Counted from the stretch's first letter, positions 26,310 to 35,302 are shown. The stretch is DNA of 37,613 bases from Erysipelotrichia bacterium (GCA_009928855.1 SABV01000007.1:1-37613); one strand, 5' to 3'. Notes: generated by a model not told the origin, from the letters alone. Made by a program: numbers and translations.

Positions 26310-27587
26310 GTGAAGATAAATATGCCTTTGAGACTGATGTTTATGGTTCTGTTACTGTGTCTGTTTTCACTTTCTGTTTCTGCCAAAGAAACAGAATTTG
26401 AATTTTATTACCAGCGCATCGAAAAAGTGGTCCAGATAAATAATCCTGAGCCAAAAGGCTGGTGGGAAACCGCTAAGAGCATTGTTAAAAGTGGCGTAAA
26501 CCTCGCTAAAAAAACATGGGAAAAAGCGATTACCCGCAACTTCAACCCAGGCGAAGGCACCAAACGCTGGTATTCTGATAAAGATAAAAATATGGCGTAT
26601 GATGTGAGTCGTGTAAAAGTGACCAGCGAAAAGCATCTGTTTGAACTTATGGGTGCTAAGAGCGAAAATGAACTGACTGACGGCCAGAAAGCTCTACTGG
26701 CTGTTTATCGTCATTCTAAATCACAGGCTGTTAAAGACCGTATGGCATACAGCTATCGTTCGTCGATTAACGTAATACTGTCTGATACTACAGGGTTTGA
26801 TAGTCCCGCCGCTTATCCGAATGTAGAACAGGATTTTTGGCCATACTCCAGCGGCATGACAATTCAGATGTCAAGTGGACGCTATAATTGGCCCGGGTCT
26901 GAAGACTCAGCGAAATCGACTTTCGTGCATGAGTTTTCCCATTCAATGGATCGTACTATAAAAGAAATTATCAATCCATACGGCAAAGACGGTAGTCACT
27001 TCGGAAATGAGCTCACAAAACCCAGAACCGCTTTTGTTGAAGGCTGGGCTGAATTCAATGAGATGCTTGATTCTGAAAGCAAAGCAAGAAGCATAAAAAA
27101 CAATATTGGTGTTATCAAAATCGAAGATAAAAAGAAAGCCGGAACATACACCAACGTCGAACCCGAAACTCTCTCTGGAGATGATCTTCTTTCTGTGGAA
27201 GGCATTAACGCAGTTATTATGTATAGAATTGCCAAAGAAAGCGAAAATGGTCGCAAAAAAATCTTTGATGCCTTTACTTCAAGCCGTTGGAAGCTCTTTA
27301 GAAGCCTCAAAACAATTACTCTTGAACTGGCAAAAAAGAATCCCGCTGACATTGCTTTAATCGGAAAAATTATTGATGAACAGACGCTTGGCAAGCTTTC
27401 TGATACTGAAATGATGAAATTTATTGGCGAATCAGACGAGGCAAAAGCATATCTGCAGAGCCGTGCTGAAGCTCAGGCAACAGAAGAGAATGCGGCAGAC
27501 AATTCTGGGGTCAGTGCCACCACCAACGGGTCACCTCTCGATATCGAAGTTAAAACCGAAAGCAGTAATCCGTTCTCGGTAAAATAA
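26310..27587 (+). CDS. Secreted HExxH zinc metallopeptidase-like protein
   Basis: A 425-residue protein with a Sec signal (MKINMPLRLMFMVLLLCLFSLSVSA). The zinc-protease motif H207-E208-FS-H211 is visible in STFVHEFSHSMDR. A downstream FVEGWAEFNE (glutamates about 244 and 248) could supply the third zinc ligand, as in gluzincins. Flanking regions are not recognised; the last 40 residues are a low-complexity Glu/Ala/Ser tail. The GTG at 26310 is chosen because AGGAG stands eight bases upstream; an upstream TTG at 26283 has no such site. It is a single gene with its own promoter and a strong terminator. The substrate is unknown; a role as periplasmic or secreted peptidase is inferred from the motif only. 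Confidence 0.8.
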   Translation: MKINMPLRLMFMVLLLCLFSLSVSAKETEFEFYYQRIEKVVQINNPEPKGWWETAKSIVKSGVNLAKKTWEKAITRNFNPGEGTKRWYSDKDKNMAYDVSRVKVTSEKHLFELMGAKSENELTDGQKALLAVYRHSKSQAVKDRMAYSYRSSINVILSDTTGFDSPAAYPNVEQDFWPYSSGMTIQMSSGRYNWPGSEDSAKSTFVHEFSHSMDRTIKEIINPYGKDGSHFGNELTKPRTAFVEGWAEFNEMLDSESKARSIKNNIGVIKIEDKKKAGTYTNVEPETLSGDDLLSVEGINAVIMYRIAKESENGRKKIFDAFTSSRWKLFRSLKTITLELAKKNPADIALIGKIIDEQTLGKLSDTEMMKFIGESDEAKAYLQSRAEAQATEENAADNSGVSATTNGSPLDIEVKTESSNPFSVK

Positions 27588-27600
27588 AATCAGCCTGATA

Positions 27601-27648
27601 AAGCCGGGCGACCTTCGCGTGCAAACACAGGGGTCGCCCGGCTTTTTT
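27601..27648 (+). terminator. Strong terminator after the metallopeptidase gene
   Basis: A 13-bp perfect stem AAGCCGGGCGACC / GGTCGCCCGGCTT with an 18-nt loop, followed by a T run ending at 27648. It stands between convergent genes. Confidence 0.92.
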
Positions 27649-27658
27649 GCACAGACGA

Positions 27659-28147
27659 TCAGCTGAATTCCTTGAGCATAGCTTCTAGTTCGGGGTCGTC
27701 GAAAGGCTCGTCCTGGGTTTCTCTTACCATATAGACCAGTTTTTTCAGATCCAGTTCCGAAAGGCTTCCACGATCCTTGAGAGGTATTTTTTCGGCCTCT
27801 TCGTGAATGAGCTTTTTTATGAACTTTTCCCGGGTTGGTCGGTCAGCAATAACCTGATAGATCTTTTCGGCGAGCACTGCCGGATCGACCAGTTTGTATG
27901 TGCCATCCTGCACCTGTCGGGCAATTTCCTGAAGCCTCTGCATGTGCACAAGCTGCTGCTGTTGCACCACTTTTAGATTGTTTTGCAGCAGACTGCCGCG
28001 CGAAACCACTGGCTCGGAACTTTCTGTTCCAGAAGTCCTGTCTTTTAAAGCTCCATCGAAAGATGTCTTCTTTTCAACAGGCTCTTTAGCCTTGGGTTTG
28101 GTAGTTATTATTATCTTTTTCCCAGGCCCCTGAATGGATTCAACCAT
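27659..28147 (-). CDS. FlgM-like protein (possible anti-sigma-28 factor)
   Basis: A 162-residue, charged, soluble protein. The first 50 residues are Lys/Pro-rich and probably disordered. Residues about 68-100 (QRLQEIARQVQDGTYKLVDPAVLAEKIYQVI) resemble the sigma-28-binding part of FlgM (xxI..G.Y.VD...VAEKI). A further helical region follows (DRPTREKFIKKLIHEEAEKI...) that ordinary FlgM, about 100 residues, lacks. The ATG at 28147 has GGGAG seven bases upstream; a TTG at 28180 is less likely. A sigma-28-like promoter lies about 60 bp upstream, which would fit the autoregulatory loop known for flgM in enterics. It is convergent with the metallopeptidase gene. The FlgM assignment is plausible, not certain. 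Confidence 0.55.
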   Translation of the reverse strand: MVESIQGPGKKIIITTKPKAKEPVEKKTSFDGALKDRTSGTESSEPVVSRGSLLQNNLKVVQQQQLVHMQRLQEIARQVQDGTYKLVDPAVLAEKIYQVIADRPTREKFIKKLIHEEAEKIPLKDRGSLSELDLKKLVYMVRETQDEPFDDPELEAMLKEFS

Positions 28148-28207
28148 ACTAAAACTCCCTGTAACTTCCTTGTTAAACAAGCATATTTTTCCCTTATCCC
28201 AATTTAA

Positions 28208-28235
28208 TTATCGTCACTTTTGCTTTAAAAGTTTA
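28208..28235 (-). promoter_or_regulatory. Sigma-28 (FliA)-like promoter
   Basis: On the minus strand TAAACTTT (28228-28235), 12 bp, then GACGATAA (28208-28215). The enteric FliA consensus is TAAAGTTT, 11 bp, GCCGATAA, so each box has one mismatch. It points to the FlgM-like gene, leader about 55 nt. Confidence 0.5.
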
Positions 28236-28329
28236 TGCCATGCAGAAAAATTTAATCGGTCATAAAACTTTTTTTTGCACAGCTGATTGCCGATACACCA
28301 TGTAGATAATAATTTTCGGAGGCAACCCT

Positions 28330-30060
28330 GTGCAAAAAAATATTTTGCGGTGCGCAATCTTTTCTTCTCTCATTTTACTGGCTTCTTCAGGCGCTACCTA
28401 TGCATCAGCAGACTATAACAGCCATTTTTCAGCAGGGGAAAAGGCTTTTGCGGCCAGCAATTTTGCCGGTGCTGCCGAGAGCTTCGCACAGGCTCTCAAA
28501 TATGTTCCTGAAGATCTTAAATCACGATTCAGGTATGGCCAGGCGTTGTATTCGCTTGATAAATTTTCTGAAAGTTACAATCAGTTTCAGGCCGTATTGC
28601 AGAATTCTCCCGGAAACATAATTGCACGCGTCTATCTGGCTGAAAACCTCGTGCGTCTTGGCCGAGCACCTGAGGCGCGTACACATGTCGAGTGGATACT
28701 CAAGATACAGCCAGGACACAACCGAGCTCAGCAGTTACTTGATGCTTTAAACGCTAAAACTTCCCTTCCGCTTGCTGCACCTGAAAAAGCTGCCGCTAAT
28801 AACAACCCAGCGCCCCGGTCTGTCAAAACCGCTAAAAATTATGATTTCGCATCTTTTCTCAAGGCGGGGTCTGACTCTTTTCTTATAAATCTTGAACAGG
28901 CACGGTTTTATATCGAACAGGGAGATCTTTCATCGGTTTCGGGATATCTTGAAAAGGCCGAAAAGCTGGCTCGCAACAGCCGTGATCATCGCAGATTTCT
29001 TGAAATACAGATTTTAAACAGTCTGGTATTTGTTTATAAGCGTGATTTTAAAGGTTTCGGACAGCATCTGATGAAGCTGAAACCGGTCCTTTCGCCCGAG
29101 TCTTATCAGTCTTTTCTCGATATTTATAATCAGGGCATAGAGCTTAAAGATAGCTGTGAACAGGCACGACTGGCTGCCGGAGTTGCTATGGGCGCTGGCC
29201 ATTACGCGATTGCACTTCCTCTGCTGTCTGAAGCATTCAATAAATACCCCTCAGATCCTTTGATTGCAAGTTTGCTGGCTGATGCACAGATGCAGAGTCT
29301 CGACTACAAAGGTGCCGAAGTGACTTTGTCGCACATAGCCCGTAATGATAAACAAAATGGCGAAGCTTATTTTAATCTCGCCAGATTCTATTTGACAGTT
29401 TTTTATAAGCCAGAGCAGGTGCGCAGTTACGCAAATTATGCGGCATCGTTAAGGCCTGATGACGCCAGAAACTCAATATTACTGGCTTTGCTTGATTATT
29501 CTGAAGGCAGGATAAAAGAGGGTGTCGAAAGAATTAAGGGCTTGATTACACAGATAAAAGACCCCGCGCTCAATGGGGTATGTGAAAAAATTATTTCTGA
29601 TGGTGAAACCGCAAACACATTGGCCGACACAAAAAAACAGGTGAATTTTGCCGCTGTTTTGGCTTTGCCCGGTGCTCCTCATGCTCCGTTGGGCAATTAT
29701 GCATTGCTTGGCGAAGATTTTTTGCGTCGGGGCTCATTTTTTACTGCGATGAAATATTTTACTATGGCTCAAGACCTTTCTGAAATCGGCAGAACATATC
29801 TTGGTGTTTCTTCGGCTCTAAAAAACGTGGGAGAAATTGATCTGGCAACAATAGCAGCAGATTATGGCCTGAATGTACTTAATCAGGAAATAGCCCGCAA
29901 GCCTGCGAATGCCAGAGCTCATCTGTATCTGGCGCTTTACCATTTTGACAGTGGCGACAAGGTAGCGGCGCGTAAGTCGGTTGAATATGGTCTGGCAGCT
30001 GGCGGAGAACGCCATACCAGAGCAAGTTTGACCGCAATCCTTAAAGCTCTCAAATCTTGA
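28330..30060 (+). CDS. Secreted TPR-repeat protein
   Basis: A 576-residue protein with a Sec signal peptide (MQKNILRCAIFSSLILLASSG, cleavage near TYASA). Several tetratricopeptide repeats follow: residues about 30-140 (GEKAFAASNFAGAAESFAQAL, YGQALYSLDKFSESYNQF, YLAENLVRLGRAPEA) and again in the second half (ALPLLSEAFNKYPSDPLIASLLADAQMQ, YFNLARFYLTVF, ALYHFDSGDKVAARKSVEYGL). A Pro/Ala-rich linker near 150-165 separates the blocks. TPRs mediate protein contacts; no enzyme domain is seen. The start is GTG with GGAGG eight bases upstream. Predicted periplasmic. It is divergent from the FlgM-like gene; a GCCGATAC element at 28289 resembles half of a sigma-28 promoter but lacks a matching -35. Confidence 0.85.
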   Translation: MQKNILRCAIFSSLILLASSGATYASADYNSHFSAGEKAFAASNFAGAAESFAQALKYVPEDLKSRFRYGQALYSLDKFSESYNQFQAVLQNSPGNIIARVYLAENLVRLGRAPEARTHVEWILKIQPGHNRAQQLLDALNAKTSLPLAAPEKAAANNNPAPRSVKTAKNYDFASFLKAGSDSFLINLEQARFYIEQGDLSSVSGYLEKAEKLARNSRDHRRFLEIQILNSLVFVYKRDFKGFGQHLMKLKPVLSPESYQSFLDIYNQGIELKDSCEQARLAAGVAMGAGHYAIALPLLSEAFNKYPSDPLIASLLADAQMQSLDYKGAEVTLSHIARNDKQNGEAYFNLARFYLTVFYKPEQVRSYANYAASLRPDDARNSILLALLDYSEGRIKEGVERIKGLITQIKDPALNGVCEKIISDGETANTLADTKKQVNFAAVLALPGAPHAPLGNYALLGEDFLRRGSFFTAMKYFTMAQDLSEIGRTYLGVSSALKNVGEIDLATIAADYGLNVLNQEIARKPANARAHLYLALYHFDSGDKVAARKSVEYGLAAGGERHTRASLTAILKALKS

Positions 30061-30151
30061 AGCTGTCTTTTGGCTGAATTGAGAATAAGGAAATAATTTT
30101 CTTTTTTTGCGTCTTGTACATTTGAATGCTGCTTTTTATTGATTATTTGGG

Positions 30152-30181
30152 TTGCATTTTACTTGAATTTCTACTTATAAT
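30152..30181 (+). promoter_or_regulatory. Putative promoter of the CheY-HEAT/CheR operon
   Basis: TTGCAT (30152-30157), an 18-bp spacer and a perfect TATAAT (30176-30181), 39 bp before the receiver gene ATG. A TGTACA palindrome lies at 30115, upstream of the -35. Confidence 0.6.
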
Positions 30182-30220
30182 TTGCTCTTAAGATTCCAGA
30201 TTTCCGGAGGATTCCAGATA

Positions 30221-30607
30221 ATGGCCAAAACTATACTTGTGGCTGAAGACTCCTTGATGTTGCGTAAAGTAGCATGTTTTCCACTCGAAAAACAGGGCTA
30301 CAAAGTGCTCGAAGCTAATAATGGCATCGAGGCTATTGAAGCAATGTCAAAGAATGAAGTAGATATCATCATTACAGACTTAAATATGCCGGGCATGGAT
30401 GGTTTCGAGCTCATTAGCCAGGTCAAGGAAAACGAAAAATTTAAACATATTCCTATTATTATTCTTACCACCGAAGGCAAAAAAGACATGGTAATGAAGG
30501 GTTTGACGCTGGGGGCCAATGCTTTCCTTCAGAAACCTATCAAGCCTGATGTCATGCTGAAAGAAGTAGAACGCCTTCTTAGCAAGTCTACAGGAAAGGG
30601 GGTCTGA
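30221..30607 (+). CDS. CheY-like single-domain response regulator
   Basis: A 128-residue receiver domain with no output domain. The acidic pocket E9-D10, phosphoacceptor D53 (IIITDLNMPGMDG), switch T83/T84 and K105 (LQKPIKP) are all present, so it should be phosphorylated by a histidine kinase encoded elsewhere. The ATG at 30221 has GGAGG eight bases or so upstream; a longer in-frame form is not supported. It starts an operon whose next gene, 4 nt after the stop, encodes a HEAT-CheR fusion. Receiver plus CheR-type protein recalls chemotaxis-like signalling, but no CheA, CheB or receptor gene is in the window. It lacks the usual CheY aromatic residue pattern needed to claim motor binding. Confidence 0.92.
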   Translation: MAKTILVAEDSLMLRKVACFPLEKQGYKVLEANNGIEAIEAMSKNEVDIIITDLNMPGMDGFELISQVKENEKFKHIPIIILTTEGKKDMVMKGLTLGANAFLQKPIKPDVMLKEVERLLSKSTGKGV

Positions 30608-30611
30608 TTGA

Positions 30612-33600
30612 ATGACAAGTTCATCGGCATTGCTGGAACAATTAAAAAACTCAGATCCATCCTTGAGACGCAAAGCAATTCGCGAACTGGCCAGATATCC
30701 GGAGCAGATGGAAGTAATAGATGCTCTGTGCCTGGCTCTTGGCGACCCAAATAAGGGTGTACAGAACATTTCCATCGAAGCTCTTTCTTCGATGCAACAC
30801 GAAAATGTTATTCACGGGCTGATTCCTGTGGTCAAAAGCTCTGATTTGAATACCAGAAATGCTGGCATGACCATTCTGAGAAATCTTGGCTCGATGGCCG
30901 TAGATCCTTTGATTAAGGCCGTCACAACATCTGAAGATGTTGACGAAATAATTCAGATTCTTGTGATTCTCGGTGATATTCATTCTCCCCTTGCAACAGA
31001 CACAGTTATGAAGTTTCTCGGCCATGCCGACGACAATATAAAAACTACCGCTGTCGAATCATTGGGCAAAATCCAGGACCCAAAAGCCGTAGACATATTG
31101 CTTGAAACATATAAAAGTTCAGACATTCTTAAATACTCTGTTGTTGAAGCTCTGGGCAATATTTCTGTGCCCAAGGCCATGCCGATATTGCTTGGCGCCC
31201 TTGAATCTGCTGATATTCTTGAATATTTTACAGCTATTGGTGCCATAGGTGCCATGGAATCAGTCGATTGTATCGAACCTCTTTTTAACAAAATATTCAA
31301 AGAAGAAGACAGTGGCACCCGCCGCCTGATCTTTAAATCGCTGGCTCAGATAGAAGAAGCAAACCCGGGTTCGCTTAAAAAACATGACCAGTCGGTTCTC
31401 AGACCAATTTTGTTGTCGCTTCTCGAAAATCAGGATGCCGCAGAATACCACCTGCTGGTAAAAGTGGCTGCTGCATTGCAAGACGACGAATACATTCCGG
31501 TTCTTTTGGCTGCTATCGAAAATGATGAAGCTGAAATAGCTGATGTCGCATTTGAAGGCCTTGTCAACATAGGGAAAAATGCCGTCAAACCTGCCCTTGC
31601 TAAAATAAGCTCTGTTAAGCCCTCGGTTGCCGCTAAAATCCTTGCGCTTCTCGAAAAATTTCCGTCACCCGAAATTTCACCGGCAATAGCTTCGTTGGCC
31701 AAGAATTCAGACGATGTTTTGCGACAGGCTTTGGCAAAAACTCTTGGCGCAAATCCTTCTGAAGCTTCTTTTGCAACCCTCAAAGAAATGCTTGAAGACC
31801 CTGATGAAACGGTCCGTCGTAACGTAGTTGCCGCTATGTCGGGTATGTTAGACCATGATGGATCACTGGCTCTGCTGTTTAAGAAGCTTAAGGATATAAA
31901 TGGTCACGTCAGACGTGAGGCATGTTTTTCTCTGGGAAAATCTACCTCAAGCCAGCTTACTGAGCCTCTTTTTGAAGTTATTAACACAGAGCCCTACGGA
32001 GACGTTCGTGAAGCAGCAGCTTCTGTTCTGGCCGGCAGAAAAGATCCTCAGACAACCAGAAGACTTCTAGAACTTCTTGACAGCGACAATTCGAGAGTTC
32101 GCGAAACCATTTCCAGAACCATCTGGCAGTGCGGGTCTACTCTCGCTGTTGATTCACTGATTCAGAAATTGAATGATAAAGAATGGCGCGTGGTCGTAAA
32201 TTCGTGTAATTCTCTCGAGAACATGAAAGACCTCAAGTCTATTTTTCCGCTCAAAGAACTGCTGAAAAGCCCCGACTGGCAGATAAGAATCGCTGCTTTG
32301 TCTGCTTTGCGTTCTTTTAAGAGCAAAGAACTCAAGCAATTTTTTGTGCCCATGCTCTCTGACGAAAATGCTCAGGTGGCAAAACTTGCTGTTGTGGCAC
32401 TCAGTGAACTCGGCGACAAGTCGCTCGACATTGATTTGCAGAAGCATATCAAGCACACCCGCTGGGAAGTCAGATACCAGATTGTCAAAGCTCTCGGAGA
32501 TATAAAGAGCCAGGGCAGCGTCAGTTTGCTGACTCAGATGGTTGAAAAAGACGAAAGCAATGCAGTCAGGGCGCGTGCAATTTTTGCCCTGGCCAAAATC
32601 GGTGATAAAAAAGCTGCAGAAACCGTTTATACGGTATTAGACAACAGCGACCGCAATCTTGTGATTTCTGCAATCAAGTTTTTCAGGGATACGGGCGAGA
32701 ATCCGATGAATGGCCTTGAAGATAAACTGAGAACCATCTTTTTGCGTGATGCCTGGATAAGAAATTATTTTATCAACACCTTTTCGCAGAATCGTTCAGC
32801 TTTTATCGAAAAGATACTTAAATCTGTCATATCGCCGCGTCAGTCACGCCTCATTGATCGTCTCAAAACTGTGTCGGTAGAAGAAAAGGGTATAAATACC
32901 GAAGAAGCTCTGTTGCTGCGTGATATCATTGCCGAAAAATGCGGCGTAGACATTGCTGATAAAGCAACTCTAGAACAGAAACTATCGCGCAATTTCGGTC
33001 GGTTCTTCATCACCTCCTGGATAGAATATTACCATTCTCTCAGATACGGAGCAGAAGAAGGTAGTGACTTGTTAATAAATCTGTATGATTCAATAACCAA
33101 TCCAACCACTGAATTTTTTGCTGAAGCTGAACAGAATAAGGTTCTTGTTTCCAGTATTATACCTGACCTGATTGAATCAAAGGTTAAAAGTGGTGGCGAT
33201 GAAATAAAGATTCTTTGCTGTGGTGTATCTTTTGGACCTGAAGCTTATTCAATGGCTATGAGCGTTCTTGAAGATGTGCATTCTGATAAGGCAAAAGTGA
33301 AGGTTGTCGGCATTGACGTTTCGCATATATGCCTTAACACCGCTCGTCGCGGTATTTATAAGCGCGAAATGTTCAGGCAGATAGATCAGAAATATACTGA
33401 CCTGTATTTTGAAGACGACCGTGGTGATCTGCGCGTTAAAGACCAGGTTAAGAATCTTGTAGAATTTAAATATACCAACGTGGTCAATGCCGAAGCCATG
33501 GAGCAACTCGGTGAATTCGATGTCGTAATCTGCCGCAACCTGTTTTCTGATTTTGCTCAGAAATCCAGAGAATATATGGCTGAAAATATCTACAATATTC

Positions 33601-33710
33601 TCGTGCCCGGCGGAGTACTGCTGATTGCTGCCAAAGAAACTCTGTATAACGTCAGCAAGGCTTTCAGATTACAGACTTTTGATAAAGTGGTGGCCTATCG
33701 GAAACTTTAA
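30612..33710 (+). CDS. HEAT-repeat protein fused to a CheR-type methyltransferase domain
   Basis: Of 1032 residues, about 1-740 are roughly twenty HEAT-like repeats (for example DPNKGVQNISIEALSSM, DSNAVRARAIFALAKIGD-type units). Residues about 755-815 match the helical CheR N-terminal domain and 815-1032 the SAM-dependent domain (ITNPTTEFFAE, CGVSFGPEAYSMAM, ARRGIY, FDVVICRNL, LVPGGVLLIAAKETL). CheR methylates chemoreceptor glutamates. Compared with Salmonella CheR, the Arg of FFRE (R98) is Ala 837 and the Tyr of RNVMIYF is Asp 980. These residues are thought to act near the methyl transfer, so catalysis is doubtful though SAM binding may remain. The start has a GGGGG run nine bases upstream. 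No membrane segment. Coupled to the CheY-like gene; presumably a signalling scaffold. Confidence 0.85.
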   Translation: MTSSSALLEQLKNSDPSLRRKAIRELARYPEQMEVIDALCLALGDPNKGVQNISIEALSSMQHENVIHGLIPVVKSSDLNTRNAGMTILRNLGSMAVDPLIKAVTTSEDVDEIIQILVILGDIHSPLATDTVMKFLGHADDNIKTTAVESLGKIQDPKAVDILLETYKSSDILKYSVVEALGNISVPKAMPILLGALESADILEYFTAIGAIGAMESVDCIEPLFNKIFKEEDSGTRRLIFKSLAQIEEANPGSLKKHDQSVLRPILLSLLENQDAAEYHLLVKVAAALQDDEYIPVLLAAIENDEAEIADVAFEGLVNIGKNAVKPALAKISSVKPSVAAKILALLEKFPSPEISPAIASLAKNSDDVLRQALAKTLGANPSEASFATLKEMLEDPDETVRRNVVAAMSGMLDHDGSLALLFKKLKDINGHVRREACFSLGKSTSSQLTEPLFEVINTEPYGDVREAAASVLAGRKDPQTTRRLLELLDSDNSRVRETISRTIWQCGSTLAVDSLIQKLNDKEWRVVVNSCNSLENMKDLKSIFPLKELLKSPDWQIRIAALSALRSFKSKELKQFFVPMLSDENAQVAKLAVVALSELGDKSLDIDLQKHIKHTRWEVRYQIVKALGDIKSQGSVSLLTQMVEKDESNAVRARAIFALAKIGDKKAAETVYTVLDNSDRNLVISAIKFFRDTGENPMNGLEDKLRTIFLRDAWIRNYFINTFSQNRSAFIEKILKSVISPRQSRLIDRLKTVSVEEKGINTEEALLLRDIIAEKCGVDIADKATLEQKLSRNFGRFFITSWIEYYHSLRYGAEEGSDLLINLYDSITNPTTEFFAEAEQNKVLVSSIIPDLIESKVKSGGDEIKILCCGVSFGPEAYSMAMSVLEDVHSDKAKVKVVGIDVSHICLNTARRGIYKREMFRQIDQKYTDLYFEDDRGDLRVKDQVKNLVEFKYTNVVNAEAMEQLGEFDVVICRNLFSDFAQKSREYMAENIYNILVPGGVLLIAAKETLYNVSKAFRLQTFDKVVAYRKL

Positions 33711-33729
33711 CACCTGAAAATTCGTGTTT

Positions 33730-33768
33730 ATGGGCTGCTTTGCTTCTGCAAAGCAGCCCATTGTTTTT
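33730..33768 (+). terminator. Strong terminator after the HEAT-CheR gene
   Basis: A 14-bp perfect stem ATGGGCTGCTTTGC / GCAAAGCAGCCCAT with a TTCT loop and a TGTTTTT tail, 20 bp after the stop. Confidence 0.93.
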
Positions 33769-33820
33769 CTGTGTGGTTTTCTGGTACAGTTGTCTCAACT
33801 ACATCAATCTGGAGTTGATA

Positions 33821-35254
33821 ATGCGTAAGTTGAATTTTATGTCTCTGATTTTTATGGCGCTGGCTGTTGCTTTATCTATTGGTTGTGACGGTAATTCAAA
33901 GGGTGGGCCAGTGATTCCGCCAATATTGACAACCCTTGAAGGGACTCTGGTGGCCCCGGCCAGAATAGAGTCATCACTGTTGCCTGCAATCCTTGAGAGC
34001 ACCGATACAACAGTAAGAAACGCTTTTGAAGACGCTCAGGTTTACGTTAATGGTTATCGGCTCGCAAGTTTTACCCTTGATGCCCCTTCTGGCGCGCAGG
34101 AGTGGCCTCTAAAACTTTATAATGTTCCTGAATCAGCGAATCAGAAGTATCTTGTAGAAGTTGTCGTTAATAAAGTTATTTTAAAGTCCTGGGTCAGAAG
34201 CTCTGAAAAAAGTAATTTTAGCGTAAATATCGAAACCACTGCTGCGGCAATGCTCTCAGAAGCATTTGGCAAAGATCAACATGACCTTATTGCCAGTTAC
34301 CCATTTCTGGTTAACAGTCTTAAAACTGATCTGACTGCCGCGTTTCTTAAAACAGCTTCACAGCTCGGCAATAATACAACTCTTGCCACTGAAATCGTTA
34401 ATAAGGTAAACGGATATAAAACTTTGTTTACGGCGCTTAATGGTATTGAAAGCAATTCAAAACTGGCATACCTGCAGCAGGAAAACGACCTGGACGGTGA
34501 TGGCGTAAGCGACTTTTTTGTAAGGCCCAATGGCGATAATACGCGAATAAGGTTTTCGACGGCCCTTTCAAGCTATACTTCAATGATTGAGTCGGTGCAG
34601 TCTCTCGAAGACTATAGCAACAGCGCTTTATTGCAAGACTTTGCAGACAATTCCCTCAGTGACCTGCGCTATTTCAGCCAGGATGCCAAAAACATTGCTT
34701 TGGGGATATTTTTTAAAACATCAGCTTCGGCAGATGTTTATATCAAGCTTTTTATTCACCGGGTTGATCTTGTTGATGGCGCATTTAAGGGTGTGGCGGT
34801 TGAATATTGTTTTGTTGAAACTCTTACCACGGCTTTGTTAAGTGGAACCACAACATTGATGTTGTCTGGCGAAACTCCATCAGAAGGCGCTGTGGTGGCG
34901 ACTGATTTTATCAACAGTGGTGCAGCCAATGAAAACAGGCTGATGTTTGTCAGTTCTGCAGCCGGTATTGGTTGTTTTTCGGGCAATGTAAGATTAGTAA
35001 AAGCGATAGATGGCCAACCAGACCTCGAAAAACTTTCATTTGCCGAAAAATATACACCTGGCACGTATTTTGTAAATACAACTCTGGCTCTGCAGGCGAT
35101 TTATCAAGATCGACCTCTTGAGAACGGTGACGTTTTCAGCGCTTATTTTCCAGATATTCAATGTTATGCACTTTTTAAAATCAAACAGATTGGCAGCGAC
35201 CGCATTACTGTAGATTACAAGATAAATACCAGCAAAGAAGCACGCTTCAAATAA
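33821..35254 (+). CDS. Putative lipoprotein of unknown function
   Basis: A 477-residue protein with a lipoprotein-type signal (MRKLNFMSLIFMALAVALSIG-C22). The lipobox is imperfect (S-I-G-C) but a single Cys follows the hydrophobic stretch. Residues about 35-110 have a beta-rich pattern (LEGTLVAPARIESS... AQVYVNGYRLASFTLDAPSGAQEWPLKLYNVP) like small carboxypeptidase-regulatory or Ig-like modules. Near residue 223 the stretch ENDLDGDGVSDFF resembles an EF-hand-like calcium loop. The rest is unrecognised. The ATG at 33821 has GGAG seven bases upstream; a longer frame from 33740 overlaps the preceding terminator. A single gene with its own terminator, probably anchored in the inner or outer membrane. 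Confidence 0.8.
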   Translation: MRKLNFMSLIFMALAVALSIGCDGNSKGGPVIPPILTTLEGTLVAPARIESSLLPAILESTDTTVRNAFEDAQVYVNGYRLASFTLDAPSGAQEWPLKLYNVPESANQKYLVEVVVNKVILKSWVRSSEKSNFSVNIETTAAAMLSEAFGKDQHDLIASYPFLVNSLKTDLTAAFLKTASQLGNNTTLATEIVNKVNGYKTLFTALNGIESNSKLAYLQQENDLDGDGVSDFFVRPNGDNTRIRFSTALSSYTSMIESVQSLEDYSNSALLQDFADNSLSDLRYFSQDAKNIALGIFFKTSASADVYIKLFIHRVDLVDGAFKGVAVEYCFVETLTTALLSGTTTLMLSGETPSEGAVVATDFINSGAANENRLMFVSSAAGIGCFSGNVRLVKAIDGQPDLEKLSFAEKYTPGTYFVNTTLALQAIYQDRPLENGDVFSAYFPDIQCYALFKIKQIGSDRITVDYKINTSKEARFK

Positions 35255-35268
35255 GTTTCTTAAAAAAT

Positions 35269-35302
35269 GATAGGCTGCCTTGTTTCTTTAAGGCAGCCTA
35301 TC
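35269..35302. terminator. Hairpin between convergent genes
   Basis: A 13-bp perfect stem GATAGGCTGCCTT / AAGGCAGCCTATC with an 8-nt loop. An A run precedes it and GTGTTTATT follows, so it could serve the lipoprotein gene from one side and the DHOD-like gene from the other. Confidence 0.85.

Noticed and set aside
28289-28296. Sigma-28 promoter for the TPR gene
   Set aside because: GCCGATAC matches the -10 part, but at the required distance there is only TTTT instead of a TAAA-type -35 box.
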